NCBI GenBank assembly: GCA_963847735.1
Contig: CAWKAV010000005.1
Location: forward strand, 1-64,000
Direction of reading: 5' to 3'
DNA length: 64,000 nt
Origin: CAWKAV01 sp963847735
Lineage (GTDB): Bacteria > Desulfobacterota > Desulfuromonadia > Desulfuromonadales > BM103
Shown: positions 1 through 8,023 of the stretch, piece after piece
Position numbering within the stretch: the first letter of the stretch is position 1
How the letters are laid out: every line of letters starts with the position of its first letter
The notes under the pieces: model-generated
Told to the model about the DNA's origin: nothing
Seen by the model: only the letters and a program-made list of their open reading frames with translations
Database searches by the model: none
Position numbers and translations under genes: made by a program

Positions 1-626
1 TCAATCGGTTCCGGAGCGTTGTCAATCATGCTCGTCTTTATGCTTGGATCGGCAGGGTTAAAAGCGTAGAGCCGACCGCTTGCGCCCTTGCCAATGTAGC
101 CGGTGACATTGTCGGGGTCGAGCCAATTGTAATTAGGAACATCCCAAAAGGCTCCAATAATGGTGCCACCAGTGTTTTTGGCTCCTGTCTTTTTGTAGCC
201 CAGGTCAGTTAATGTCGTCGCTGCGTTCGCACCGGAAGGAATCCCTGCATTGAGGTAGTTTAGCTCTTCATGCTCGAGCCAGTGAGTGAACTCGTCATAG
301 CTCGACTTGAGCCTGAAACGCCGCGAGGCCTCAACTTCAAGCTCGTAGTTCATGCTGTCAGAATCATAGAATTCACCACTCAGATCGATGTACTTGTCAC
401 CTTTCTGGGCTTCCACTTTGATTTTTCCGTAGCCCCCGGTGTTGTCATCGGGGAGCGTTGTTGAATACTCGTTGACTCGCGTCTTGTCATCCTTAATGTC
501 CACCGTGGCGGCACCAGCTTCAACAAAGCTGGAGAGCTTACCTGTCGTTTCGGCGGCCAATAATGGCAGGGGAGCCATCAGGGTGACTACTGACACGGCG
601 AGCAGCCATTTCCAGTAGTTAAACAT
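1..626 (-). CDS. MtrB/PioB-like outer-membrane porin, N-terminal part (runs off window)
   Basis: About 208 residues are visible; the rest lies beyond the left edge. The ATG at 626 follows a strong AAGGAGG-type ribosome site. A signal peptide of roughly 25 residues ends near LLAAE. The mature part has alternating polar and hydrophobic stretches rich in Tyr, Asp, Gly and Lys (for example GKIKVEAQKGDKYIDLSGEF), as in outer-membrane beta-barrels. It lies 30 bp downstream of a decaheme MtrA/DmsE-type cytochrome on the same strand. That order is typical of porin-cytochrome conduits, in which the barrel sheathes the cytochrome and lets electrons cross the outer membrane. The family call rests mainly on this context and the barrel-like composition, because the C-terminal half cannot be seen. 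Confidence 0.7.
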   Translation of the reverse strand, partial: MFNYWKWLLAVSVVTLMAPLPLLAAETTGKLSSFVEAGAATVDIKDDKTRVNEYSTTLPDDNTGGYGKIKVEAQKGDKYIDLSGEFYDSDSMNYELEVEASRRFRLKSSYDEFTHWLEHEELNYLNAGIPSGANAATTLTDLGYKKTGAKNTGGTIIGAFWDVPNYNWLDPDNVTGYIGKGASGRLYAFNPADPSIKTSMIDNAPEPI

Positions 627-656
627 CTTGTTCCTCCTTATATTTGAAGCGTGTCA

Positions 657-1769
657 TTAGCGAGTTAATCCCGCGCCGCCGCTCGGAAAGCCTTGTCCAT
701 GGCCACTACCTGGATCAGCAATGCCACCTGGAACATTCGGGTTCGTATTCACTGATGGCGAGGACTGCGAAGGCAGGTCGCTGCCATGCACCGTGCTATG
801 ACAAACCGTACACTTGGTACCGAAGGCCATCTGCCAGCTGTGCTCACCCAGAGTGTTGGTGATCTGGACGGTGTTTGAAGTAGGTGCGCCAGCAAGATCG
901 CCAACATTAGGCGGAGTGGCTACAGTGCCATCAGGATTGTAGGCGTTAAAAGCAACATTATTTGCCGGAACACTGCCACCGATTCGGGTCGTATGGAAAT
1001 GGCTTTCGTGGCATTGCAGACAGAGGAACGGTTCGTTTTGCTGTAGCAGGTTGTTGGCAACGGTACCATGCGGGTCATGGCAGATATTGCAGTCTTCTTC
1101 TACCGGGGCATGTTCAAACACGAAGGGGCCCTGATAACGGGTATGGCAATTGAGACAGAGATCGCGAACCTGCTCGTCGGTTTGCAACTCGCCGTGAGGG
1201 TTGTGGCAATCACCACAGGTCATCTTGCCTTCCTTGATCGGATGATGGGAAGGGAAGCTGGCCTTGGCCTGCTGTTCCTGATGACAGGAGTAGCAGAGTT
1301 CAGGATCTTGCTGTTTCAGAGCTGTTTTACCGCCGCCGTGCACAGAGTGACAGTCATTGCATGAGACGTCGCTCAGAGCGTGCTCGCCGTGAGTCCAATC
1401 CACCAACTTGCCGTCGGTGTGACATTTGGCACAAATCGCGGCCGATTCTTCCGGAAGAAGATCGCCAAACTTGAGAATCTGACCATTGTCCGCCGCTTTG
1501 ACATGCAGGCTGCCGCCACCATGGCAGGCTTCGCACCCTTCGGTGCCACCCATATATTCAAACCCGGCGAGACGTGAGTGAATGCCTGCACTCATACCCT
1601 CGTGACACTCCAGGCAGGCTTCTGAGCCCACTGAAGTAGCGCCTTCAACGACTGGTAATGTTAACCGCTTCTCCCTGATCGCTCCGGTGGCGCAGGCCCC
1701 CAGGATCAACAACAGGGGAAGGAGCTTGACCAGCCAGGGCACCCTGGATAGTGATACCTTCCTGTACAT
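657..1769 (-). CDS. Decaheme c-type cytochrome, MtrA/DmsE family, probable lipoprotein
   Basis: The protein has 370 residues from the ATG at 1769, which follows AAAGGAG; an in-frame upstream start lacks such a site. Ten CXXCH heme motifs can be counted: CLECH, CEACH, CAKCH, CNDCH, CYSCH, CGDCH, CLNCH, CNICH, CLQCH and CTVCH. The segment around FPSHHPIKEGKMTCGDCH is typical of MtrA/DmsE proteins. The N-terminus ends in a lipobox-like LGAC (Cys26), so it may be lipid-anchored, whereas classical MtrA is soluble. Expected role: a periplasmic electron wire that plugs into the neighbouring MtrB-like porin for extracellular electron transfer. The tail after the last heme is rich in Gly, Pro and Ser. 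It is divergent from a LysR gene. Confidence 0.9.
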   Translation of the reverse strand: MYRKVSLSRVPWLVKLLPLLLILGACATGAIREKRLTLPVVEGATSVGSEACLECHEGMSAGIHSRLAGFEYMGGTEGCEACHGGGSLHVKAADNGQILKFGDLLPEESAAICAKCHTDGKLVDWTHGEHALSDVSCNDCHSVHGGGKTALKQQDPELCYSCHQEQQAKASFPSHHPIKEGKMTCGDCHNPHGELQTDEQVRDLCLNCHTRYQGPFVFEHAPVEEDCNICHDPHGTVANNLLQQNEPFLCLQCHESHFHTTRIGGSVPANNVAFNAYNPDGTVATPPNVGDLAGAPTSNTVQITNTLGEHSWQMAFGTKCTVCHSTVHGSDLPSQSSPSVNTNPNVPGGIADPGSGHGQGFPSGGAGLTR

Positions 1770-1951
1770 GAATTCTCCTTTCAACGTTGAATGTCTTAAA
1801 GTATTGAAACAAATGATCTCCAGCCGACAGGCTTGCAATAACCTCCTTTCGTGGAGTTTCGGCCAGAAGGTGTGAGGTTGCTAATTAAGCATTTAGAATC
1901 TGTTGTATGATATTGATCTTTGGTGGTAGGGTAAAACGAATGATTTTAATA

Positions 1952-1963
1952 GCTCTTATAAGC
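1952..1963. promoter_or_regulatory. Possible LysR operator in divergent intergenic region
   Basis: The 232-bp gap between the cytochrome (minus) and the LysR gene (plus) is AT-rich. It holds a dyad centred on CTTATAAG about 40 bp before the LysR start. LysR proteins usually bind AT-rich dyads in such divergent regions, so this is a candidate autoregulatory site. The evidence is only position and symmetry. Confidence 0.25.
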
Positions 1964-2001
1964 AAGACTAATAGTTTTTAATGTTATATATGGATTCCTA
2001 G

Positions 2002-2946
2002 ATGGAGACCCGTTATCTTAATACCCTGGTTGCTGTTGTCGAGACGGGAACTTTTTCCAGGGCCTCGGAAATACTACATATTACCCAGTCGGCAGTGTCC
2101 CAGCGGATCAAGTTTCTCGAAGAACATTTTAATCAGCAACTGCTTGATCGTTCCGGGCAGCGGCTTGCCCTGACCGTTGCCGGCCAGATGGTATTTGCCA
2201 AGGCAAAAGAGATCCTCGAAAAAGAGAAGGAATTGCTGTGTTGTCTGCAAGATTCTGCGGCGAGAAAACGCCTTTCACTCTGCTGTACGCCGACCTTTGG
2301 TATGGCCTACCTGCCCCAGGTCCTGAATAATTTTTTGAAAATCCACTCGGACATGAGTGATTTCAAGTTTGTTTTCCTGCAGCCGGCCGAGGCCTTGCGC
2401 GGTTTGCGCAATGAGGATTTCAACCTGGCGGTGATTGAACACAATCTGGATCAAGACTTTACCGGTTTCGATCGTTTTATACTGCCCGATGATGAAATGC
2501 TGGTGGTCGCCGCGGCTTCGTTGGTCATCCCGAACGTTGATGAAATGATTCCACTCAATGATCTCAAGAACTACCGGCTGTTTGCCCGGCGGGATGGCTG
2601 CAGCTCCAAGGAGTTATTGCGTAGAAATCTTGTTGCGTGCGGCTGTGGCTTCGATGATTTTGAGGGTGTTGTTGTCTCAGATGATCTGCGTTTTACACTG
2701 CAGTCGGTTCTGAGGGGAGATGGGATTGCCTATCTGTCCCGAGCCCTGGTGAACAGCTACCTGGATTCTGGAGAACTTCTCAGCCTGCGGGTTGAGAAGT
2801 TTCAACACCGGCGCGGACGCAGCGTGGTGATGAGGTCACAACATAATCAAGAGGCCCTTTTGAAAGAGCTGCTTGAGTGTATATTTGAGGTCGCTTCGCC
2901 ATTCTGGAGACCTCAGTTGGTGACGGGAACTGCCGGGGAAAGGTAG
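2002..2946 (+). CDS. LysR-family transcriptional regulator
   Basis: The protein has 314 residues, the usual LysR length. Residues 1-60 form the winged helix-turn-helix (FSRASEILHITQSAVSQRIK, then LLDR and LTVAG). A linker helix and a periplasmic-binding-protein-like effector domain follow from about residue 90. It is transcribed away from the decaheme cytochrome, which is the usual geometry for a LysR protein and its target, so it probably controls the cytochrome-porin pair. The effector is unknown. No strong ribosome site precedes the ATG. Confidence 0.9.
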   Translation: METRYLNTLVAVVETGTFSRASEILHITQSAVSQRIKFLEEHFNQQLLDRSGQRLALTVAGQMVFAKAKEILEKEKELLCCLQDSAARKRLSLCCTPTFGMAYLPQVLNNFLKIHSDMSDFKFVFLQPAEALRGLRNEDFNLAVIEHNLDQDFTGFDRFILPDDEMLVVAAASLVIPNVDEMIPLNDLKNYRLFARRDGCSSKELLRRNLVACGCGFDDFEGVVVSDDLRFTLQSVLRGDGIAYLSRALVNSYLDSGELLSLRVEKFQHRRGRSVVMRSQHNQEALLKELLECIFEVASPFWRPQLVTGTAGER

Positions 2947-3031
2947 TCGATTATTGCCAGGTCACCATCGGCAGGAGTAATGAGAATGGCCTCGAGCAGT
3001 GGTCTTTTGCCTATTCCTGGGACGAGGATTT

Positions 3032-3661
3032 ATGGACAAATTATTCAAAGGTGTCGCCAAGTTCCGAGAAGATGATTTCGAGACCCACAAAAAGCTGTTC
3101 CAGTCGCTGGGCCGCACTCAGAAGCCGCACACTCTTTTTATCGGCTGCGCTGATTCGCGAGTGGTGCCGGACCTGATCACCCGCACCATGCCCGGCGAGC
3201 TGTTTACGGTCCGCAATGTCGCCAATCTTGTGCCGCCCTTCCGCTTCACAGAAGAATTTGTTGCGACGACCGCTTCGATCGAATATGCCGTGCTAGCGCT
3301 CGAAGTGGAAAATATTGTCATTTGCGGGCACTCAAACTGTGGCGGTTGTGCGGCCATGAACCGGCCTTCCGAAGAGCTGGCCCACCTCCCCAACGTGCGG
3401 CGCTGGCTGGAGATTTCCAAGGAAGTGCGGGGACGGGTCGATCGGCAAATGGAGGTCGAGTGTGCGGAGAAACGCGAGTGGCTGACCGAACAGATCAATA
3501 TCCTGGTGCAGATGCGTAACCTGCTTTCCTATCCCTATGTGCTGGAGCGTTATCAGCAGGGGCGCCTGAACGTTTATGGCTGGTATTACATTATCGAAAC
3601 GGGTGAGATCTTCAATTTCAACGATCAGACCGAAACCTTTGAATTGGTGAACGGTCCCTGA
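3032..3661 (+). CDS. Beta-class carbonic anhydrase
   Basis: Interconverts CO2 and bicarbonate in the cytoplasm. The protein has 209 residues from the ATG at 3032, preceded by GAGGA; an earlier in-frame start adds 11 residues without a good ribosome site. The zinc site is complete: Cys39, Asp41 and Arg43 in CADSR, then His100 and Cys103 in HSNCGGC. The family's usual length is about 200-220 residues. Its stop lies only 2 bp from the stop of the convergent J-domain gene, so transcription of the two must overlap or be terminated within coding sequence. Confidence 0.93.
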   Translation: MDKLFKGVAKFREDDFETHKKLFQSLGRTQKPHTLFIGCADSRVVPDLITRTMPGELFTVRNVANLVPPFRFTEEFVATTASIEYAVLALEVENIVICGHSNCGGCAAMNRPSEELAHLPNVRRWLEISKEVRGRVDRQMEVECAEKREWLTEQINILVQMRNLLSYPYVLERYQQGRLNVYGWYYIIETGEIFNFNDQTETFELVNGP

Positions 3662-3663
3662 AC

Positions 3664-3972
3664 TCAGTCCTGTTCAGCTTCCTTCCGAGCGCTCCAGACC
3701 GGATCCCAGCCGAACTGCCGTCGCAGTCGCTCCTCGGGAACCTGCTCAAGGAACTCCTCTTCGGCAAAGCAATACCGGTAATTCGTGCAATACGTCATCA
3801 ACACCCCGTAGGCGGCATTAACTTGTCGGATCATCTCTGTATCGTTGTCGCGACCATGATCCGGATGATGGTCTTTAACCAGCTCACGATGCCGGGCCTT
3901 GATCTGCCCAAGGCTGGCCCGATCGCCCAGTTGAAAGAGTTCGAGGGCTTTGACAAGTTCCTGGTAAGTCAT
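3664..3972 (-). CDS. Small J-domain (DnaJ-like) protein
   Basis: The protein has 102 residues and is essentially a lone J-domain. Helix II is followed by the HPD motif (KDHHPDHG) needed to stimulate DnaK ATPase, then helix III (MIRQVNAAYGVL). There is no Gly/Phe, zinc-finger or C-terminal substrate domain, so it is a type III J-protein and probably directs Hsp70 to a special client. The C-terminal 35 residues (FGWDPVW and around) are not recognised. The ATG follows AAAGGA. It is tail-to-tail with the carbonic anhydrase. Confidence 0.85.
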   Translation of the reverse strand: MTYQELVKALELFQLGDRASLGQIKARHRELVKDHHPDHGRDNDTEMIRQVNAAYGVLMTYCTNYRYCFAEEEFLEQVPEERLRRQFGWDPVWSARKEAEQD

Positions 3973-4130
3973 TCTCTGTCCTTTCCTGGCGGCCTGCTTT
4001 CAGTTAATCAGTAACTGCCGTCCGTTGCAAGCTGTGGCGTTGCCCCTGCCTATTCGCTTGCGCAAAACGCAACCCCTATGATAGAAAATAGCCTGAATAT
4101 GTCATTAAATTCTTATGAAGGTGCATGATT

Positions 4131-5198
4131 ATGAAACTGCAGATTCTCCCTCTTGAGACATTCAAGCCCCGTGTTGAAGATGAGTCGAAGTTGAGCTTTG
4201 GCAAACAATTTTCCGACCGGATGTTTGTCATGAAGTACAAGACCGGGCAGGGCTGGTATGACGCGCGTATCCAGCCGTACCAACCGTTCTCGTTGGATCC
4301 GGCGGCAATGGTTCTTCATTATGCCCAGGAGATTTTCGAAGGACTCAAAGCGTTTCGGCGCCCTGATGGGAAGATTGCCCTGTTTCGGCCGATGGACAAC
4401 ATCCGCCGCTTCAATCACAGCGCCCGGCGCATGTGTATGCCCGAAGTTGACGAAGCATTCATGTTGCAGAGTTTGAAGGAATTGATTCGACTCGAAGCCG
4501 ACTGGGTGCCACGCACCGAAGGAACCAGCCTCTATATTCGACCGGCCATGATTGCTTCCGAGCCGATGCTCGGCGTTCGCCCGGCAGATGAATACCTCTG
4601 TTTTGTGATTGTCTGCCCGGTGGGAGCCTACTACAAGGGCGGCCTGGCACCGGTGAAAATCTGGATCTCCGATCATTATGTGCGCGCTGCTCACGGTGGC
4701 ACGGGAGAAGTCAAGACCGGCGGCAACTATGCAGCGAGCCTGTATGCTGCGCGCGAGGCCGCAGAGAAAGGCTATGATCAGGTTCTCTGGCTCGACGCCA
4801 AAGACAAAAAGTACGTCGAGGAAGTCGGCAGCATGAACATCTGTTTCCTGCGCGACGGCAAGCTGGTGACCTCACCGCTGCATGGTACGATTCTGGACGG
4901 TATCACGCGTCGATCGGTCCTGGAGCTGGCCCGGGGCATGGGCCTGCAGGTCGAAGAGCGGGCCTTGTCGATCGATGAGATTTTTTCCGGCGCTGAAAGT
5001 GGTCTCATTACCGAGGCTTTCGGAACCGGTACCGCCGTGGTGATTTCACCGGTCGGCCAGTTTACCTACAAGGATCGCACGGTGGCCCTGGGTGACGGCA
5101 AAACCACCGGCAAGGTGACCCGTACACTCTACGACACCCTGACCGGCATCCAGTATGGACGACTTCCCGATACCCACGGCTGGGTAGACATGCTCTGA
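4131..5198 (+). CDS. ilvE: Branched-chain amino acid aminotransferase
   Basis: PLP enzyme of fold type IV that makes or breaks down Leu, Ile and Val with 2-oxoglutarate/glutamate. It has 355 residues, matching the longer BCAT2-like branch. The Schiff-base lysine is Lys195 in EVKTGGNYA. Other family marks are QEIFEGLKA, YIRPAMIAS and EAFGTGTAVVISP. Two in-frame ATGs exist at 4125 and 4131. The AAGGTG ribosome site at 4118 leaves only one base before 4125 but seven before 4131, so 4131 is preferred. A hairpin terminator follows the stop. Confidence 0.93.
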   Translation: MKLQILPLETFKPRVEDESKLSFGKQFSDRMFVMKYKTGQGWYDARIQPYQPFSLDPAAMVLHYAQEIFEGLKAFRRPDGKIALFRPMDNIRRFNHSARRMCMPEVDEAFMLQSLKELIRLEADWVPRTEGTSLYIRPAMIASEPMLGVRPADEYLCFVIVCPVGAYYKGGLAPVKIWISDHYVRAAHGGTGEVKTGGNYAASLYAAREAAEKGYDQVLWLDAKDKKYVEEVGSMNICFLRDGKLVTSPLHGTILDGITRRSVLELARGMGLQVEERALSIDEIFSGAESGLITEAFGTGTAVVISPVGQFTYKDRTVALGDGKTTGKVTRTLYDTLTGIQYGRLPDTHGWVDML

Positions 5199-5265
5199 AC
5201 GTGATCAGGATTATGCGATAGCCACATCTGTGAGTTGTCAGCCAGTCTCATCGTCAAGTTGACAT

Positions 5266-5299
5266 AAACGCCCCCGGTGGAACAGGCCGCGGGCGTTTT
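5266..5299 (+). terminator. Rho-independent terminator after ilvE
   Basis: AAACGCCC (5266-5273) pairs with GGGCGTTT (5291-5298), with further pairing in the loop region and a short T run. It lies about 70 bp past the ilvE stop. Confidence 0.7.
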
Positions 5300-5500
5300 G
5301 TACTGGTTACCGCTCCTTCGCGGCCCCTGCCGTGATTGCACCACGTGTCTCGAGGTCTGCCACGTAGGTGCAATCCGTCGCGTCGAAAAGCCGGAGAGGG
5401 CACCTTTGAGGATGCCTCCGATGACGATGTCTGCATCGGCTGCAGTGTCTGCGCAGGAATTTGCCCTTGCGGTGTATGGGCAATGGAGATTATGGTTTGA
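5300..5500 (+). pseudogene. Remnant of a dicluster ferredoxin domain (GltD-like FAD oxidoreductase C-terminus)
   Basis: One frame reads GPCRDCTTCLEVCHVGAIRR. After a one-base shift near 5390, the next frame reads EDASDDDVCIGCSVC and then AGICPCGVWAME before a TGA at 5498. Together these give two [4Fe-4S] motifs, CX2CX2CX3C and CX2CX2CX3C. The pattern resembles the C-terminal ferredoxin domain found on FAD-dependent oxidoreductases of the glutamate-synthase small-subunit type. No upstream flavoprotein part remains and the ilvE terminator lies just before it, so it is best read as a truncated, frameshifted relic. A single sequencing error could explain the frameshift but not the missing body. 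Confidence 0.55.
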
Positions 5501-5592
5501 TTTCCAACGAGACCTGACCAGATGTGGAGACAGCTCGGGGGAAACAATAAAGTGTCATTCGGGAAGGCAACCCGAATCAGAAGGAGAGCAAC

Positions 5593-5922
5593 GTGAGTTA
5601 TACAAAACCTGAACAGTTTGCCGGCGTGACCGCCACCTGCAAGGCGAACGTCTATTTCGACGGCAAGGTGACCAGCCACTCCATCACCCTGGCTGACGGT
5701 AGCCGCAAAACCCTCGGTCTGATTTACCCCGGCAGCTACAAGTTCGATACCGGCGCGCCCGAAGTCATGGAAATTATCGCTGGCGCGTGCAAGATCAGGA
5801 TTGCCGGTCAGGGCGCGTGGCAGGAGTACGACGCCGCAACTTTTTTCGAAGTGCCGGGCAATTCGTATTTTGAAATCGAAGTGGCTGCGGGTATCACCGA
5901 GTACGTCTGTTCCTTCAAGTAA
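5593..5922 (+). CDS. ppnP: Pyrimidine/purine nucleoside phosphorylase, PpnP/YaiE family
   Basis: The protein has 109 residues, slightly longer than the 94-residue E. coli protein. It has the small cupin-fold signature: NVYFDGKVTSHSI, TLGLIYPGSYKF, APEVMEIIAG, FFEVPGNSYFEI and YVCSF. The family phosphorolyses several nucleosides to free base and ribose-1-phosphate in the cytoplasm. The start is GTG at 5593, set by an AGGAG six bases upstream. A strong hairpin separates it from the following ABC-F gene. Confidence 0.88.
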   Translation: MSYTKPEQFAGVTATCKANVYFDGKVTSHSITLADGSRKTLGLIYPGSYKFDTGAPEVMEIIAGACKIRIAGQGAWQEYDAATFFEVPGNSYFEIEVAAGITEYVCSFK

Positions 5923-5948
5923 CCAGGTTCATATTGCAGGACGATTGC

Positions 5949-5978
5949 CCGGGGAGCCGCCAACTGGCGGTTCCCCGG
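5949..5978. terminator. GC-rich hairpin between ppnP and ABC-F gene
   Basis: A 13-bp arm at 5949-5961 pairs with 5966-5978 around an AACT tetraloop, with one G-U pair. There is no T run after it, so it may be an RNA-stabilising or attenuating hairpin and not a full terminator. Confidence 0.5.
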
Positions 5979-5995
5979 CTCTGTTAAGGGAAACC

Positions 5996-7621
5996 ATGAT
6001 CCATCTGACCAATATCGCCCGCCAGCACGGCAACCGCGTCCTGTTTCAGAATGCTAGCCTGCAGATCACCCCCGGCAGCCGTAGCGGCCTGGTCGGCCCG
6101 AACGGGGCAGGCAAGTCGACCATCTTCCGCCTGATCACCGGCGAAGAGCATCTCGACGGCGGCGAAATCAGCTGCAGCAAAAAGACCGTCATCGGCTACT
6201 TCTCCCAGGAGGTCGGCGACATGGCCGGGCGTTCGGCCCTGGCCGAGGTCATGTCAGCCTCGGCCCGCACCATGCAGCTCGGTGAAGAGATCAGGATCAT
6301 GGAAGCGGCCATGTGCGAACCGATGGCCGACGACGCCCTCGCGGCGCTGCTGGAGAAGTACGGCGACGCCCAGGAGGAGTTCGAGCATCGCGGCGGCTAC
6401 GATCTTGAGAACCGCGCCCAGGCCGTGCTGACCGGCCTCGGCATCGGCCCCGACGATTACGACCGGCCGGTCGAGAGCTTCAGCGGCGGCTGGAAGATGC
6501 GCATCGCCCTGGCCAGGGTCCTGACCATCAACCCCGACGTGCTGCTGCTTGACGAGCCGACCAACCACCTCGACATCGAGTCGATCGTCTGGCTGGAAAA
6601 CTGGCTGGCCACCGAGTTCAAGGGTGCCGTGTTGATGACCAGCCACGACCGCGAGTTCATGAACCGCCTGGTCACGCGCATTATCGAGGTCGGCGCCGGC
6701 ACCATCACCACCTACGGCGGCAACTACGATTTCTACCTGCGTGAACGTGAAATCCGCCGCGAACAGCTGCTCGCCAGCCACCGCCGCCAGCAGGAGATGC
6801 TGTCCAAGGAGGAGGAGTTCATCAGCCGCTTCGCTGCGCGTGCCTCGCATGCCGCCCAGGTACAGTCGCGGGTCAAGAAGCTCGACAAGATCGAGCGCAT
6901 TGAAATTCCCGCTGAACAGAAGGTGATCAAATTTGAGTTCGCCACCCCGCCGCGCTCCGGTGACGATGTCGTCAAAATCGAGAACCTGGCCAAGGTCTGG
7001 TGCGCGGACGGCAAGGATAAATCAGTGTTCGGCGGCGTCTCCGGCATGATCCGGCGCGGCGACAAGATCGCCGTGGTCGGCGTCAACGGCGCCGGCAAGT
7101 CAACCTTCCTGAAATGTCTGGCCAGCCAGACCGAGCCGACCGCGGGCAGCGTCACCATCGGCGCCAACGTCAATCTTGGCTACTTCAGCCAGCACTCGAT
7201 GGATCTGCTCGACCCGAAAAAATCCGTCTTCGAGACCGTACAGGATGTCATGCCGATGGCCTCGATCGGCGTGATCCGCAACCTGTGCGCCGCCTTCCTG
7301 TTCCAGGGCGACGACGTCGACAAACGCATCACCAATCTCTCCGGCGGCGAAAAGAGTCGCCTGGTGCTGGCCATGCTGCTGGCCCGGCCGATCAATTTTC
7401 TGGTGCTCGACGAACCGACCAATCATCTCGACATCCAGTCACGCGAGGTGCTGCTCGAAGCCTTGCAGAACTTTACCGGCACCGTCATCCTGGTCAGCCA
7501 CGACCGTCACTTCCTGCGTTCGCTGGTCTCAAGGGTGTTCGCGATTGATCATGGTGAGATGATTCCCTTTGAAGGGGATTATGATTATTACTTGCGTAAG
7601 AGTGGGCATGAGAATTACTAG
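5996..7621 (+). CDS. ABC-F family ATPase (ribosome-associated)
   Basis: The protein has 541 residues from the ATG at 5996, preceded by TTAAGGGA; the reading frame stays open upstream but that part overlaps ppnP. Two ABC domains are in tandem. Domain 1 has Walker A GPNGAGKST, signature FSGGWKMR and Walker B LLLDEPTNHLD. Domain 2 has Walker A GVNGAGKST, signature LSGGEKSR and FLVLDEPTNHLD. A charged interdomain linker lies near residues 240-300, and there are no membrane segments. This is the ABC-F layout (Uup/YheS/EttA group) of soluble proteins that bind the ribosomal E site. Which subgroup it belongs to cannot be decided by eye. Confidence 0.9.
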   Translation: MIHLTNIARQHGNRVLFQNASLQITPGSRSGLVGPNGAGKSTIFRLITGEEHLDGGEISCSKKTVIGYFSQEVGDMAGRSALAEVMSASARTMQLGEEIRIMEAAMCEPMADDALAALLEKYGDAQEEFEHRGGYDLENRAQAVLTGLGIGPDDYDRPVESFSGGWKMRIALARVLTINPDVLLLDEPTNHLDIESIVWLENWLATEFKGAVLMTSHDREFMNRLVTRIIEVGAGTITTYGGNYDFYLREREIRREQLLASHRRQQEMLSKEEEFISRFAARASHAAQVQSRVKKLDKIERIEIPAEQKVIKFEFATPPRSGDDVVKIENLAKVWCADGKDKSVFGGVSGMIRRGDKIAVVGVNGAGKSTFLKCLASQTEPTAGSVTIGANVNLGYFSQHSMDLLDPKKSVFETVQDVMPMASIGVIRNLCAAFLFQGDDVDKRITNLSGGEKSRLVLAMLLARPINFLVLDEPTNHLDIQSREVLLEALQNFTGTVILVSHDRHFLRSLVSRVFAIDHGEMIPFEGDYDYYLRKSGHENY

Positions 7622-7627
7622 GGAGCT

Positions 7628-7655
7628 AAGCCCGAAGAACCTTCCCTTCGGGCTT
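7628..7655 (+). terminator. Hairpin directly after the ABC-F gene
   Basis: AAGCCCGAAG (7628-7637) pairs perfectly with CTTCGGGCTT (7646-7655), six bases past the stop. The following bases are A-rich, so it resembles a terminator read from either strand but lacks a U tract on this one. Confidence 0.6.
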
Positions 7656-7681
7656 AACCAAAACATTTAATCTGTATCACG

Positions 7682-7953
7682 ACCCGTTGGTTATTGAGTT
7701 TTGTATGTTTGAAATCTAGGGCAAGACCGACGGGTTACGTTCTTTGTTGATTAAGGGCGGTTCTGCGTGGCAGCCAATGGAGGGCCCCCGATTCTTTTTC
7801 GGGGGCCCTCTCTTCTAGATTGCTTTTGCGGCAGGCATTGATTTGTGAGGTTTACATATTTCGGAAGTTGTAGAAAACACCAACCGTTAAAAGTCAACCA
7901 CCGCTGAGACAACCGGCTGCCGGGCGGGTCCGGCGGTTCTATAGACTTTTAAC
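7682..7953. other. Gene-free stretch with serial stem-loops
   Basis: The roughly 400 bp between the ABC-F gene and the aminotransferase hold no credible ORF. They contain an 11-bp stem at 7682-7692 with 7725-7735 (two G-U pairs) and a 10-bp GC stem at 7781-7790 with 7800-7809. A longer element pairs GTTAAAAGTC (7886-7895) with GACTTTTAAC (7944-7953) and shows further pairing inside. It may be a structured noncoding RNA or a set of terminators. No known RNA family was recognised. Confidence 0.35.
7781..7809. terminator. Strong GC hairpin, probable terminator
   Basis: AGGGCCCCCG (7781-7790) and CGGGGGCCCT (7800-7809) form a perfect 10-bp stem around a T-rich loop, followed by CTCTTCT. It sits between convergent genes and could work in both directions. 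Confidence 0.65.
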
Positions 7954-8023
7954 TTATCGGGATCAATAGCCAAACTTGTGGGTGATTAGCTTTGATTTGG
8001 CAATTGGTGCGCGTGTGAATACC

